This document shows, in pieces, positions 36,686 through 46,283 of a stretch of 64,000 nt of DNA. The notes under the pieces are model-generated. The model saw nothing but the letters and a program-made list of their open reading frames with translations, did no database searches and was not told the DNA's origin. Each line of letters begins with the position of its first letter. Within the stretch, counting starts at the first letter, position 1. The position numbers were made by a program, and so were the translations under genes. This stretch comes from Halorubrum aquaticum (GTDB lineage: Archaea > Halobacteriota > Halobacteria > Halobacteriales > Haloferacaceae), in contig NZ_FOPZ01000013.1 of assembly GCF_900113615.1 (NCBI RefSeq), positions 1 through 64,000 of the forward strand. Reading direction: 5' to 3'.

Positions 36686-37750
36686 TCAGAGGTCGACCGC
36701 GAACGAGTCGACGCCCGCGGCCGCCTCGGCGACCGCCGCGAGCAGGTCCGCGACGCGATCCAAGTCCTCGAGGTCGACGACCTCGACCGGCGTGTGCATG
36801 TACCGGTTCGGGATCGAGACGGTGAGCGACGGGACCCCGCCGCGGGCGGTGTAGAACGCGTCGGCGTCCGTGCCGGTTCGCGTCCCGGCCGCCTGATACT
36901 GGACGTCGATCCCGGCGTCGGCCGCGGCGTCGCGCGCGAGATCGACGAGGACGGGGTGGTTCGCGCTGCCGCGTGCGACGACCGGCCCGCCGCCGAGCTC
37001 GACGGGGCCGCGGCGCTCGGCGTCGACGTCCGGGTTGTCGGTCGCGTGGGTGACGTCGACGGCGACGAACGCGTCGACCGCCTCGAGGTCGTGGCCGACC
37101 ATCCGCGCGCCCTGGAGACCCAGCTCCTCCTGGACGGTCGAGACCGCGTAGACGGTGGCGTCGACGTCGGCCGCGGCGGCGCGGCGCAGCGCCTCCGCGG
37201 CGACCCAGATCCCGGTCCGGTCGTCGATCCCCCGGGCGGCGATCCGGGAGCCGACGAGCTCCTCGGTCCCGGTCGAGAACGTGACCGGGTCGCCCACGGA
37301 GACGTGTTCTCGGGCCTCCTCGGCGTCGGTCGCGCCCACGTCGACGAACTGCCCCTCGATCGCCTCGTACTCGTCGGCGTCGGGGTCGCGGAGATGGATC
37401 GCGGTCTGTCCGACGACGCCCTGGACGGGCTCGTCGGCGTGGACCGTCACGTGTTGGCCCTTCGAGACGGTGCGGTCGGAGCCGCCGACCGGGGCGATCC
37501 GGAGGAAGCCCTCCTCGAGCACGTCCCGGACGATGAACCCGATCTCGTCGGCGTGACCCGCCACGGCGACCGTCGGCGCCTCCGGGTCACCCTCGTGGAC
37601 GGCGACGGCGTTGCCGTACGCGTCGGTGGTGACGTCGTCGGCGAACGCCGAGACGTGGTCGATCCACACGCGCTGGGCCGCCGTCTCGAACCCGGAGGGG
37701 CTCGAAGTCGCGAGCAGGTCGTCGAGGAACGCACGGCGAGACTCGTCCAT
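36686..37750 (-). CDS. M42 family metalloaminopeptidase
   Basis: The 354-residue protein is a co-catalytic dizinc peptidase of the M42 (tetrahedral aminopeptidase / glutamyl aminopeptidase) family. Metal ligands and catalytic residues are visible: VAVAGHADEIGFIV with the first His, RGIDDRTGIWVA with the bridging Asp, VSTVQEELGLQGAR with the catalytic Glu pair, VAVDVTHATDNP and the final YMHTPVEVVDL. These enzymes assemble into 12-subunit particles and trim short peptides released by the proteasome or other proteases. Length and motif order are normal. It stands alone between tRNA-Glu and a divergent small gene. Confidence 0.93.
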   Translation of the reverse strand: MDESRRAFLDDLLATSSPSGFETAAQRVWIDHVSAFADDVTTDAYGNAVAVHEGDPEAPTVAVAGHADEIGFIVRDVLEEGFLRIAPVGGSDRTVSKGQHVTVHADEPVQGVVGQTAIHLRDPDADEYEAIEGQFVDVGATDAEEAREHVSVGDPVTFSTGTEELVGSRIAARGIDDRTGIWVAAEALRRAAAADVDATVYAVSTVQEELGLQGARMVGHDLEAVDAFVAVDVTHATDNPDVDAERRGPVELGGGPVVARGSANHPVLVDLARDAAADAGIDVQYQAAGTRTGTDADAFYTARGGVPSLTVSIPNRYMHTPVEVVDLEDLDRVADLLAAVAEAAAGVDSFAVDL

Positions 37751-37881
37751 GCGTTCCCGTTCGTATCGGGGAAAAAGAAGCTCGCGGTCCCGCCCGCGCG
37801 TCGAACGGGTCGCACAAGCGGCCGGGCGGTCCCGTCCGGGTCGACGCCACGGTTAAGCGGTCGGCGCGCGAACGACCGACC

Positions 37882-38190
37882 ATGACCGACACGTCGTTCA
37901 CGCTGTTCGAACTCCACCTGGAGGAGGGAGCGGTTCGGATCGGAGAACACGGGCTGTTCGGAGGCGGAGACTCCGACGAAAACGCGGACGAAGCGGTACC
38001 TGACGGGGCGGGATCGGTCGACTCGGCGGGCGCGGACGCCGGGACCCTCGGGTGCGGGCTCTCGGGAACGTCGATCCTCGGAGGGCTGGCGGTCGTCGCG
38101 CTCCTCGCGGCCCTCGGCGTCGCGGCCGCGCGCCTGCTCGGCGACGGCGACCTCGAGGACGACGAGGCGATCGACGATCTCGGCGCGTAA
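37882..38190 (+). CDS. Small single-helix membrane protein
   Basis: The 102-residue protein starts MTDTSFTLFELHLEEGAVRI. A Gly/Asp-rich stretch follows, then one membrane helix near residues 60-86 (GGLAVVALLAALGVAAARLL) and an acidic end. Proteins of this kind, with a conserved ELHL-type N-terminus and a single helix, occur widely in haloarchaea without a known role. It is followed by the zinc metalloprotease gene after 87 nt. Confidence 0.65.
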   Translation: MTDTSFTLFELHLEEGAVRIGEHGLFGGGDSDENADEAVPDGAGSVDSAGADAGTLGCGLSGTSILGGLAVVALLAALGVAAARLLGDGDLEDDEAIDDLGA

Positions 38191-38277
38191 CCCGGTCGCG
38201 CCGCCGCCATCACGCACCGCGACCGTCACGCGCCGCACCGACACAAGGGACTTGAGGCCGGCACGCCTCCGGTTCGT

Positions 38278-39237
38278 ATGGACATCCTCCGAAGCCTCCG
38301 TGCGGTCTCCGAGGCGTCCGGGACCGGCGTCGTCGACTGGGCGAAGGCCGGCGAGGCCGCGAGGGCGAGCACGGAGCCGGGGAGCCTCGACCTGACGCCC
38401 GCCGACCGGCGGGGCTACGCGACGGACGTGCGGGACGCGCGCGACCGGCTCCGGGAGGTCGCCGGCGTCGACTTCGCGGTCCCCGACGCGATCGAGGTCC
38501 AGAACCGCCACCACTGGATCGACGCGAACCTCGAGACGTTCCGGAACGTGATGGAGCCGATCGAGGCGGCGGCGACCCCGTCGATGCCGGAGCTCTCGCG
38601 GGTCGTCAACACCGGCTCGATGGCGTTCGCGCTCGGCTTCCTCGCACGGAACGTGCTCGGCCAGTACGACCCGCTGTTGCTCGCCGACGAGCCCGACGCC
38701 GACCACGGGCTCTACTTCGTCCACCCGAACGTCGTCGCGGTCGCCGACGACCTCGACGTGGCGTACCCGCGGTTCCGCCGCTGGATCGCCTTCCACGAGG
38801 TGACCCACGCCGCGGAGTTCGGCGCGGCTCCGTGGCTGTCGGGGTACCTGGAGTCGCGCGTCGAGCGCGGGATCGACGGACTGGGAGCGGGCGGGCTCGA
38901 CCCCGACGCGTTCGCCGAGCTCCAGACCGCGATGACCGCGGTCGAGGGATACGCCGAGCTGTTGATGGACCGCGCGTTCGACGACGAGTACGCCGACCTG
39001 CGCCGGAAGATCGACGAGCGGCGGGGCGGCGGCGGGCCGGTGACGCGTCTCGCGCGCCGGCTCCTCGGGCTCGGACTCAAACGTCGACAGTACGAGCGCG
39101 GAGCCGCCTTCTTCGAGCGGGTCGCGGACGAGCGCGGGCTGGCCGCCGCGAGCGCGGTGTGGGAGCGCCCGGAGCACCTCCCGACGGACCGGGAGATCGA
39201 CGACCCGGTCGCGTGGCTCGCGCGGGTCGACCCCTGA
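38278..39237 (+). CDS. Zinc-dependent metalloprotease, DUF2342 type
   Basis: The 319-residue protein carries a zincin motif HEVTHAAEF with His173, Glu174 and His177, and a downstream AVEGYAELLMDRAF that likely supplies the third zinc ligand. The family (DUF2342 / TIGR03624) is found in actinobacteria and haloarchaea and is sometimes labelled coenzyme-F420-biosynthesis-associated because of phylogenetic co-occurrence. No signal peptide or membrane helix is present, so it should act in the cytoplasm. Its substrate is unknown. The next gene, a flavin-fold oxidase, would also fit F420 chemistry, but is separated by 95 nt. Confidence 0.82.
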   Translation: MDILRSLRAVSEASGTGVVDWAKAGEAARASTEPGSLDLTPADRRGYATDVRDARDRLREVAGVDFAVPDAIEVQNRHHWIDANLETFRNVMEPIEAAATPSMPELSRVVNTGSMAFALGFLARNVLGQYDPLLLADEPDADHGLYFVHPNVVAVADDLDVAYPRFRRWIAFHEVTHAAEFGAAPWLSGYLESRVERGIDGLGAGGLDPDAFAELQTAMTAVEGYAELLMDRAFDDEYADLRRKIDERRGGGGPVTRLARRLLGLGLKRRQYERGAAFFERVADERGLAAASAVWERPEHLPTDREIDDPVAWLARVDP

Positions 39238-39332
39238 CCGTGTCCACGTTCGACCGATCTCCCGCCGAACGCCCCGCGTCGACCCCGCGAACCGGACGGT
39301 GGTTTTAGGCCGATTCCGCCCGGATCGATCGC

Positions 39333-39803
39333 ATGAACCTCACCGGCCCGTGGGACCGGTCACGCGTCGACGAGTTCCTCGCGGACGCGACGATCCCGAT
39401 CCGCATCGGCTGTCGGACGCCCGCGGACGACCCCTGGATGGTGTCGCTGTGGTTCCAGTGGGACGGGGCGGTCCACTGCGCGACCGGCGCGGACGCCGAC
39501 GTGGTCGACTTCCTCGCGGCCGACCATCGCGTCTCCTTCGAGGTCTCGACGAACGACCCGCCCTACATGGGCGTCCGCGGACGTGGTCGAGCGACGACGA
39601 CCGCGGACGAGGACAAACGGCTCCTCCGGTCGCTCCTCGAGCGATATCTCGGCGGGACCGACAACGAGCTCTCGGAACGGCTCCTGCGACCGGACCGCGA
39701 GGAGGTACACGTCCGGATCGAGCCGGAGCGGCTCCACTCGTGGGACTTCACGGGCCGGATGCCCGCCAAGCCGGATCCGGCCGACCCGGACCCGGCCGAG
39801 TGA
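39333..39803 (+). CDS. Pyridoxamine 5'-phosphate oxidase-fold protein
   Basis: The 156-residue protein has the split-barrel layout of the PNPOx-like flavin/F420-binding family: RIGCRTPADDPWMVSLWFQW followed by GADADVVDFLAADHRVSFEV and YMGVRGRGRATTT. The C-terminus is Pro/Asp-rich. Members bind FMN, F420 or heme, and the ligand cannot be told from sequence here. It is convergent with tgtA (6 nt between stops). Confidence 0.82.
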   Translation: MNLTGPWDRSRVDEFLADATIPIRIGCRTPADDPWMVSLWFQWDGAVHCATGADADVVDFLAADHRVSFEVSTNDPPYMGVRGRGRATTTADEDKRLLRSLLERYLGGTDNELSERLLRPDREEVHVRIEPERLHSWDFTGRMPAKPDPADPDPAE

Positions 39804-39809
39804 GAACGC

Positions 39810-41291
39810 CTACCGACCGAGTTCCCGGAGGTCGTCGACGGCGACGCGGTCGGGAACTCGGTCGATCGCCGTCTCCGCCCACCCGTCGTGGCCGAGCGTG
39901 ATCGCGGTCTCCGGGTTGGCCTCGGCGAGCCGGCGAACCCCCTCGGCGGCCGCGGTCTGGGCCGCGGCATCGACCCGCTCCGGGACCTCGGCGGTGAGCG
40001 GGTACGTCTCCGAGAGCGCCCGCGGGAAGGGGCCGAACGGCGGCTTGACCCGCCAGACGGCGTCGTGGTCGTGGCTCGAGGGCGGCTTCGACTCCGTGAG
40101 AAGCAGGTCGTCGGGCGTCTCGAGCCGCGCGAGCCGGTCGTGGTGGCGGCCGACCTCGGGGCGGCGCGCGGACTCGTGGGAGGTGTAGAAGAACGCGTCC
40201 TTCGAGACGGGGTCGGTCGCCTCGAGCTGCTCGGCGTGGTCCAGCAGGGCGCGGTAGCCGTCGAGCATCGCCGGGTGTCCCCGGGCGCGCCGGTCGACCA
40301 GTTCCATGAGCGTCCCCTCGCGGATGGCGGCTTTGATCCGACGGATCTCCTCGAAGGTGACGTGGAGGTTGTGCTCGGCGAGCAGCCACTCGGCCCGGTC
40401 GTCGTCGCCCTCGCGGAGGTCCGCGGGCGCGTGTTCGGCACACACGGGACACGAGCACGGGAAGTACGTCATCTCCTCGAGGTGGTCGGTCCCCGACACC
40501 GTGAGGTAGCGGCCGTCGCGCGCCATCAGCGCGTAGGCGGCCGAGTCGAACAGGTCACAGCCCATGGCGACCGCGAGCGCGAGCATCATCGGGTGGCCCG
40601 CGCCGAACAGGTGGACCGGACAGTCCGGGTCGAGCCCGCGTTTCGCGGCCGTCACCGCCTCGACGACGTCGGCGTAGCGATAGGCGTTCATCAGGGGGAC
40701 CATCGCGCCGACCGGGAACACGTCGAGGGTAGTCCCCGCAGCGTGTCGTCCGGCCGCCTCCCGGAGGTCCGGGTACGTCGACCCCTGAACGGGGGCGTTG
40801 AGCAGCATCTCGCCGGTCTCCACGGCCTCCGCGTCCGCGAGCGCCCGCTCGGTCGTCTCGAGCTCGCGCTCGGCGCGGTCGCGGTCGACGTCCGGCGGGG
40901 TGGGAACGTCGACGGGCGTCGCCACGTCGCTGCCGATCCGGCGCTGGAACTCGAGGATCTCCTCCGTGGTGACGTCGATGTCGCCGTACTCGGCGAGCTG
41001 GAACGATCCCGAGTCGGTCATGATCGCGCCGTCGAAGCCGAGGAACTCGTGGAGTCCCTCCTCGAGCACGCGGTCGCGGATCCGGTCGGTGCTCCGGATG
41101 ATGTAGGAGTTCGTGATCAGCATCTCCGCGCCGAACTCGGTCCGGAGCCGCTCGGGCTCGACCGTGAGCACGTTGGGGTTGACGACGGGCAGGAGCGCCG
41201 GCGTCTCGACGGTGACGCCGGCGCGGGGGACCTCGAGCCGACCGATCCGCCCGGCGGCGTCGTGGTCCCGGATCTCGAAGTGGTCGCGCAT
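39810..41291 (-). CDS. tgtA: Archaeosine tRNA-guanine transglycosylase
   Basis: The 493-residue enzyme exchanges guanine at position 15 of archaeal tRNAs for preQ0, the first step of archaeosine formation. The TGT barrel shows the catalytic Asp in [15 protein letters not shown], a nucleophile region [15 protein letters not shown] and the zinc site [33 protein letters not shown] belongs to the domain that follows. The length (about 490) fits the haloarchaeal form with catalytic and C1 domains but without the PUA part, which sits in the separate ArcS/TgtA2 protein. Neither arcS nor queuosine-precursor genes are adjacent. Short repeats lie just upstream. Confidence 0.95.
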   Translation of the reverse strand: MRDHFEIRDHDAAGRIGRLEVPRAGVTVETPALLPVVNPNVLTVEPERLRTEFGAEMLITNSYIIRSTDRIRDRVLEEGLHEFLGFDGAIMTDSGSFQLAEYGDIDVTTEEILEFQRRIGSDVATPVDVPTPPDVDRDRAERELETTERALADAEAVETGEMLLNAPVQGSTYPDLREAAGRHAAGTTLDVFPVGAMVPLMNAYRYADVVEAVTAAKRGLDPDCPVHLFGAGHPMMLALAVAMGCDLFDSAAYALMARDGRYLTVSGTDHLEEMTYFPCSCPVCAEHAPADLREGDDDRAEWLLAEHNLHVTFEEIRRIKAAIREGTLMELVDRRARGHPAMLDGYRALLDHAEQLEATDPVSKDAFFYTSHESARRPEVGRHHDRLARLETPDDLLLTESKPPSSHDHDAVWRVKPPFGPFPRALSETYPLTAEVPERVDAAAQTAAAEGVRRLAEANPETAITLGHDGWAETAIDRVPDRVAVDDLRELGR

Positions 41292-41323
41292 ACCCCGACT
41301 GCGGGCAGCCGGGCGGTAAGGGT

Positions 41324-41374
41324 TGCGTTCGGCCGTAGGGCTGCGTTCGGCCGTACGGGCTGCGTCCGGCGGGG
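41324..41374. repeat. 18-bp spaced direct repeats upstream of tgtA
   Basis: TGCGTTCGGCCGTA occurs at 41324-41337 and 41342-41355, and a degenerate third copy (TGCGTCCGGCGGGG) begins at 41361. They lie just upstream of the tgtA promoter region (minus-strand CTTACC near 41317-41322) and code for nothing. Confidence 0.6.
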
Positions 41375-41425
41375 AGGGAACCGATTCCGTCGCCGTCCGG
41401 GACGGGCGACGCGTCCGGCCTCCGT

Positions 41426-42196
41426 CTACGCCTGCTCCGCTCCGAACACGACCCGAACCGAGACGGTCACGTCGACGTCGCCGACCTCGATCCCGGTTCC
41501 GGCCCCGCCCGCCGCGTCGTCTGCCTCGGCCCGGAGGGCCGTGCTCGTGTACGGGCTGGTCCGGACGTTCGTCGTCGAGACGGTGTAGACGCCGGTCACG
41601 TCGAGGTCGGCGTTGGCGGCGAGCGTGTCGGCCTCGGCGTGGGCGTTGCCCATCGCGTCGCCGAGCGCCTCCGACCGGAGCTCGTCGGCGCGCTCGTCGC
41701 TGAGTCCGAAGCGGACCTGCTGGACGCCGTCCGCGCCGGCGTCGACCGCGACGTCGATGACCTCACCGACCGCGTCCACGTCGTCGACGCTCACCGCGTA
41801 GACGTGGACGCCGACGTACTCGCTTCGGTTCACGTCGGGGCGAGTCTCGCGCGTCTGGCGGATGTCGTAGCGCTCGGTACGGACGTCGTCCTCGCTCAGC
41901 CCCCAGTCGTAGAGGGCGCTCCGGAGCGCGTCGTCGCTCTCAGCGAGGTCGCTACGGACGGTTCCCGCGTCGTCCGCGGTCGACTCGACCGCGACCAGCA
42001 CGGTCGCGCGGTCGGGCTCCGCGGACGCCTCGCCCTCGGCTGACACCTCGATGGACCGTTCGAGGTCGTTCGTCCCCGTCGTCTCCGGTTCGCTCGAACC
42101 GGTGTCACCCAGCGTTCCCGCCGCTCCCGAGCAGCCGGCGAGGAGGACGAGAAGCGCGATCCCGAGTCCGGCGACGAGTCGTCTCTGTCGTGGCAT
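41426..42196 (-). CDS. SIMPL-domain (DUF541) lipoprotein
   Basis: The 256-residue protein has a basic N-terminus, hydrophobic stretch and lipobox ([19 protein letters not shown]), so it is exported and lipid-anchored. The SIMPL/DUF541 domain begins at [20 protein letters not shown], continues with [15 protein letters not shown] and [20 protein letters not shown], and ends with a beta-strand [14 protein letters not shown]. The bacterial relatives are periplasmic proteins linked to oxidative stress or signalling; the role in archaea is unknown. It follows the Nif3-like gene by 121 nt on the same strand. Confidence 0.87.
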   Translation of the reverse strand: MPRQRRLVAGLGIALLVLLAGCSGAAGTLGDTGSSEPETTGTNDLERSIEVSAEGEASAEPDRATVLVAVESTADDAGTVRSDLAESDDALRSALYDWGLSEDDVRTERYDIRQTRETRPDVNRSEYVGVHVYAVSVDDVDAVGEVIDVAVDAGADGVQQVRFGLSDERADELRSEALGDAMGNAHAEADTLAANADLDVTGVYTVSTTNVRTSPYTSTALRAEADDAAGGAGTGIEVGDVDVTVSVRVVFGAEQA

Positions 42197-42317
42197 ACCA
42201 CGGAAGACGGCGGGAGACGGCTATAACGTAGCGAATACACAAAGAGCCGTTTGTCCGATCCGGTCACGGCTGCGGTCGCGACTTCCCGTCAGCCCGCCGG
42301 AATCCCGCCGCCCCCGG

Positions 42318-43082
42318 CTAGAGCCCCGTCGGGTGGCTCACGTACGTCGTCTCCAGTCCCCACTCCTCGGCGAGCGACTGGAGGGACCGAACCCCAAACG
42401 TCTCCGTCGCGTAGTGGCCGGCGAGAAAGACCGTGATCCCCGCCTCCCGCGCGTCGTGGTAGATCTGCTGTTTCCCCTCGCCGGTGACGAGCGCGTCCGC
42501 GCCCGCCGCGGCCGCCTCCTCGAGCCAGTCGGCCCCGGAGCCGGTGACGACCGCGACCCGTTCGATCCGGTCCGGCCCGAACTCGAGGACGCGGGTCCCG
42601 TTCGTGCTCCCCTCGAACCCGTCGAGCCGGTCGCGGATCGTCTCGGGCGGGAGCGGCTCGCCCGTCCCGCCGAGCGTCCCGATCGTGACCGGTCCGAGCG
42701 TCCCGAACGGCTCCCGATCCGAGACTCCTATCGCCTCGGCGACGCCGGCGGCGTTCCCCAGTTCCTGCTGTCCGTCGAGCGGGAGGTGTGAGACGTACAA
42801 CGCGAGGTCGTTCTCCACGAGCGAGGCGATCCGGTCGTACGTCTTCCCGGTCACGTGGTCGATCCCGCCCCAGGAGATCCCGTGGTGAGTGACGAGGGCG
42901 TCGGCCCCGGCGGCCGCCGCCTCCTCGATCGTCGCCGTCGCGGCGTCGACCGCGAACGCGACGTGCTCGACCGTCCCGCTCTCCGGTCCGACCTGGAGGC
43001 CGTTCGCGCTGGCGTCGACGTCGGCGTACGCGTCGGTGTCGAGCCGGTCGTCCAGCCGGTCGACGAAGGTCCGTAGCTCCAT
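42318..43082 (-). CDS. Nif3-like dinuclear metal-centre protein
   Basis: The 254-residue protein belongs to the Nif3/YbgI/DUF34 family, whose members form toroidal hexamers with two metal ions per subunit. Typical segments are NGLQVGPESGTVEHVAFAVD, ALVTHHGISWGGIDHVTGK with the first His pair, LALYVSHLPLDGQQELGNAA and the late EGKQQIYHDAREAGITVFLAGHYATET. The biochemical function of the family is unresolved; GTP cyclohydrolase-like and metal-insertion roles have been suggested. It lies 55 nt downstream of hemA and may be part of the tetrapyrrole operon. Confidence 0.9.
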   Translation of the reverse strand: MELRTFVDRLDDRLDTDAYADVDASANGLQVGPESGTVEHVAFAVDAATATIEEAAAAGADALVTHHGISWGGIDHVTGKTYDRIASLVENDLALYVSHLPLDGQQELGNAAGVAEAIGVSDREPFGTLGPVTIGTLGGTGEPLPPETIRDRLDGFEGSTNGTRVLEFGPDRIERVAVVTGSGADWLEEAAAAGADALVTGEGKQQIYHDAREAGITVFLAGHYATETFGVRSLQSLAEEWGLETTYVSHPTGL

Positions 43083-43137
43083 GCGCGTCCGTACGGACGC
43101 GGGAGAAAAAGCGTTCCCGTCACGAGAGCCGTTCCCG

Positions 43138-44493
43138 TCAGTCGTCGAGCTCCTCGGCCGCCGAGTCGGGGATCGCGCCGAACGGCGCGCCGGAGGGTGC
43201 CTCCGAGGGCTCGTCGGCGGACCCGTTTCCTCCCGGCGACTCCGGCGGCGCGTCGAACTCGGGGTCGAACAGCTGGAGGGCCGTCCGGATCGTCTCCCAG
43301 TCGTCCTCGCCGGCCGCGTCCCGCAGCGACCGGGTCGGGGCCGCGAGCAGCTGTCCGACCAGCGCGTCCGCCATCGCCTCGACGGTCTCGCGCTGGTCGT
43401 CGGTCAGCCCGCCCTGCGCCTCGAGCTTCGTGAGCGCGCGGTCGAGCTCGCGGGCCTTCGTCCGGTCCGCGCCGGCGTACATCGCCGAGATGGCGTCGTC
43501 GGCGCGCTTTCGCTTGTAGGACCGGAGGATCCGGTCGAGCTCCTCGTCGATGATCGACTCGACCTCGCGGGCCTCCGCCTCCCGCCGCTCGCGCGTCCGG
43601 CGGGTGACGTCCTCCAGGGCGTCGATGTCGTACAGCGAGACGCCCGACAGCTCCCCGGTTTCGGGGTCGACGTCGCGCGGCTGGGCGATGTCGATACAGA
43701 CGACCCGGTCCGCGCCCGCGAAGTCGGTCGGGTCGAGCACCGGCTCCGGGCTGCCGGTCGCCGTGATCACGAGGTCCGCCTCGGGGACCACGGCCGGCAG
43801 GTCGCTCAGGTGGACGACCGACGACTCGGTGTCCACCTCCTCGGCGACGTACGTCGCGTTCGGCACCGTCCGGTTCGCGACGACGATCTCCGAGACCGCC
43901 GTGTCGTCGAGCGTCCGCGCCGCGAGCGTGCCCATCTCGCCGGCCCCGACGACGACCGCGGTGCCGTCGGTCAGGTCGATCTCGCCGGCCGCGAGCCGGA
44001 CGGCCGCGGAGCCGAGCGAGACGACGCCCTCGTTTATCGACGTCTCCGTGCGGGCGCGCTCGCCGACGTGAAGCGCCTTCGTGACGGCGTCCTCCAGGAC
44101 CGGGCCGATCCCGCCGGCCGACCGGGACTCCTCGTAGGCCTCCCGCATCTGTCCGATGATCTGGTCCTCGCCGAGCACGAGCGATTCGAGACCGGAGGCG
44201 ACCCGCATCAGGTGTTCCAGGCTCCCCTCGTGGTCGAGCCGGCGGACCGCCGCGCCGCGAACCGACGGCGCGAACGACTCGAGCGCCTCGCGCCCCTCGA
44301 CGGTCCGGTCGGTGACGACGTACGCCTCCGAGCGGTTACACGTCCGGACCGCGAACGCCTCCTCGACCCCGTCGCGCGCGAGGAGGTCCGAGACGGTTCC
44401 CCGGACGCTCTCGCCGCCCGCAGAGTCGATCTCGTCGATCGTCGCGGCGCCGTGGGCGACGCTCACGCCCGTGATGGCACCCGGCTCCCTCAT
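43138..44493 (-). CDS. hemA: Glutamyl-tRNA reductase
   Basis: The 451-residue enzyme reduces glutamyl-tRNA to glutamate-1-semialdehyde with NADPH, the committed step of C5 tetrapyrrole synthesis. The catalytic domain contains the nucleophile Cys52 in VRTCNRSEAYVV, and ASGLESLVLGEDQIIGQMRE. The NADPH domain has AVVVGAGEMGTLAARTL. A dimerisation helix (SIIDEELDRILRSYKRKRAD) follows. The final 50 residues are an acidic, Pro-rich extension. The start overlaps the stop of the upstream precorrin-2 dehydrogenase gene by 4 nt, so expression of the two is coupled. Confidence 0.95.
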   Translation of the reverse strand: MREPGAITGVSVAHGAATIDEIDSAGGESVRGTVSDLLARDGVEEAFAVRTCNRSEAYVVTDRTVEGREALESFAPSVRGAAVRRLDHEGSLEHLMRVASGLESLVLGEDQIIGQMREAYEESRSAGGIGPVLEDAVTKALHVGERARTETSINEGVVSLGSAAVRLAAGEIDLTDGTAVVVGAGEMGTLAARTLDDTAVSEIVVANRTVPNATYVAEEVDTESSVVHLSDLPAVVPEADLVITATGSPEPVLDPTDFAGADRVVCIDIAQPRDVDPETGELSGVSLYDIDALEDVTRRTRERREAEAREVESIIDEELDRILRSYKRKRADDAISAMYAGADRTKARELDRALTKLEAQGGLTDDQRETVEAMADALVGQLLAAPTRSLRDAAGEDDWETIRTALQLFDPEFDAPPESPGGNGSADEPSEAPSGAPFGAIPDSAAEELDD

Positions 44494-45149
44494 CGGTCGA
44501 CGACCTCCTCGATCACGTTATTTGCCTCGTTTCGGCCCTTGGATCTCCCCTTTTGTAAACCCTTCCAAACCCCCTCGGATCGCACGACTCGACGGATCGC
44601 CTCCCGGCGGGTCGACGGGTCGACGCCCGCCTCGGACAGCTCCTCTCGCAGCGTTCCGGTGAGCTCGGCCATCGCGCCCGCCCCCTCGATCTCGGAGCCG
44701 ATCCGCTCGCGGAGCGTCTTCGAGAGCGCGGGGCTCCGCCCGCCCGTGGAGATCGCCACCCGGACCGGACCGTCCGCGACCGTCGCCGGGACGACGACGC
44801 TCCCCGGGTCGCGGCCGCCGGAGACGTCCGTCCGGTTGACTAAGAGCCCCGCCTCGAGCGCCGCGGCCTCCGCGGCCGCGTTCACCGCCCGGTCGTCGGT
44901 CGCGGCGACCACGAGCGCGGGAGAGACACGGTCGATCCACTCCGGGATCGTCTCCGTATCCGGGAGCGCCCGGACCAGTTCGATCGACGACGGAGCGGCG
45001 GCCGCCTCGCACAACTCGTCGTCGAACGCCGGACTGACGACGACGACGCGCGCCTCCTCGGCGAAGTTCAGGGCCTTCCGCCGGCCGACCGCCCCGCCGC
45101 CGACGACGAGGACGGTCTCGTCGGAGAGGTCGTGATACAGCGGGATCAT
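44490..45149 (-). CDS. Precorrin-2 dehydrogenase / siroheme synthase domain
   Basis: The 219-residue protein is the NAD-dependent precorrin-2 dehydrogenase (SirC / N-terminal CysG type) that makes sirohydrochlorin. The Rossmann motif is VLVVGGGAVGRRKALNF at the N-terminus, followed by VVAATDDRAVNAAAEAAAL and VNRTDVSGGRDPGSVVVPAT, which holds the family active-site region. A dimerisation part (VRVAISTGGRSPALSKTLRE) follows. The C-terminal 25 residues are basic and AT-rich in DNA, unlike the rest. It sits between the siroheme decarboxylase gene (25-nt gap) and hemA (4-nt overlap), which fits a supply role for siroheme and the alternative heme pathway. Confidence 0.9.
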   Translation of the reverse strand: MIPLYHDLSDETVLVVGGGAVGRRKALNFAEEARVVVVSPAFDDELCEAAAAPSSIELVRALPDTETIPEWIDRVSPALVVAATDDRAVNAAAEAAALEAGLLVNRTDVSGGRDPGSVVVPATVADGPVRVAISTGGRSPALSKTLRERIGSEIEGAGAMAELTGTLREELSEAGVDPSTRREAIRRVVRSEGVWKGLQKGRSKGRNEANNVIEEVVDR

Positions 45150-45174
45150 TCGGTGTGCCTCGCGAACACGCGTC

Positions 45175-46260
45175 TCACGCCGTGTTGCTGTCGGCGCGCT
45201 CGGCGAGCCGGATGCCGGTCTTCTTCAGGATCCGCGTCGAGAACAGCGTGTCCCAGTCGTCGGGGCCGACGTCCCAGTAGTCGGCCATCGTCTCCTTCAC
45301 CTCCCGCACCCGGCGCTCGCTTTCGGCCTCGGTCCGCCCGTGGGTCATCGCGAAGAAGTTGTACTCCCAGACGCCCTCGTGGCGGGGACGCTGGTAGCAG
45401 TGGGTGACGAACCCGAGGTCCGCCACGGCGGGACCGACCTCCTCGAGGACGTCCTCGGGCACGTCCCAGACGGTCATCCCGTTCTCCGTGTACCCGAGCG
45501 CGTAGTGGTTCGGGATGACGCCGACCCGGCGCACCTTCCCCTCGAGCCGGAACCGTTCGATCGTCTCGAGAACCCACTCGAGGTCGGCGTCGATCGCGGC
45601 CGCCACGTCCGCGTACGGCGTCTCCGTGACCGGCAGTCCGCCCTGTATCTCGACGACGAGGTCGCGCTCGGCGGGCGAGAGCGTCGACCGCCCGGACGGC
45701 TCGACGGTGGGAGCCAGATCCGAGAGGTCCACGTCGCCGTCGGGCACCGGCCCGTCGACGAGGAACTTCGCGCCGACGTGGAACTCCCGCAGCTTGGGGA
45801 GGTTGTACGTCTCCTGGCCGGTCGCCGCCTCGATCTCGGAGAGCACCTCCTCGACCCGGTCTCCCCCGTCCCTGTCGGGGTCGGGGTGGTCGGCGACGCT
45901 CACGACGAACCACATGTTGAGGTGCGGGTGCTCGCGCTCGTAGTTGTGTGCCACCGCGGTGAACTCGTTGACCGTCTCCGCGACCTCCTCGTAGCGGTCC
46001 TCGGGGGCGTGCATCGCGACGAGCGAGGCCGCGCCGCCGATCTCCTCGGCGTTGACGAGCGCGCCGAACCGCGAGAGCACGCCCGACTCGTCGAGCTCCC
46101 GGACGCGCCGACAGAGCTCCGAGCCGGTGACCGCCACCCCGTGGTCGCGGAGCGCGGCCGCGGCGGGCTCGAACGGACGCGCGGTCACGGGGAATCCCCC
46201 CTGGAACGCGTTGATGATCCCCCGGTCGAGCGCCGTCAGGTCCGCGTCGACCTCCTTCAT
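45175..46260 (-). CDS. ahbAB: Fused siroheme decarboxylase (AhbA-AhbB)
   Basis: Start ATG 46260 gives 361 residues. Two Lrp/AsnC-like modules are fused in tandem, each with a winged helix and a RAM-like domain. The first includes ELCRRVRELDESGVLSRFGA and HNYEREHPHLNMWFVVSV. The second includes VVEIQGGLPVTETPYADVAA, FRLEGKVRRVGVIPNHYALG and HCYQRPRHEGVWEYNFFAMT. In organisms that make heme from siroheme, AhbA and AhbB decarboxylate siroheme to didecarboxysiroheme. The hemA/sirC neighbourhood supports this over a transcription-factor role. The start is backed by a TATA box 26 nt upstream. Confidence 0.88.
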   Translation of the reverse strand: MKEVDADLTALDRGIINAFQGGFPVTARPFEPAAAALRDHGVAVTGSELCRRVRELDESGVLSRFGALVNAEEIGGAASLVAMHAPEDRYEEVAETVNEFTAVAHNYEREHPHLNMWFVVSVADHPDPDRDGGDRVEEVLSEIEAATGQETYNLPKLREFHVGAKFLVDGPVPDGDVDLSDLAPTVEPSGRSTLSPAERDLVVEIQGGLPVTETPYADVAAAIDADLEWVLETIERFRLEGKVRRVGVIPNHYALGYTENGMTVWDVPEDVLEEVGPAVADLGFVTHCYQRPRHEGVWEYNFFAMTHGRTEAESERRVREVKETMADYWDVGPDDWDTLFSTRILKKTGIRLAERADSNTA

Positions 46261-46283
46261 GCGGGAGGATCGGGGTCGCGAGA

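Noticed and set aside
45175-46260. Lrp/AsnC transcription factor
   Set aside because: Two fused Lrp-like modules beside sirC and hemA match siroheme decarboxylase better than a regulator. A regulatory role is kept only as a side possibility.
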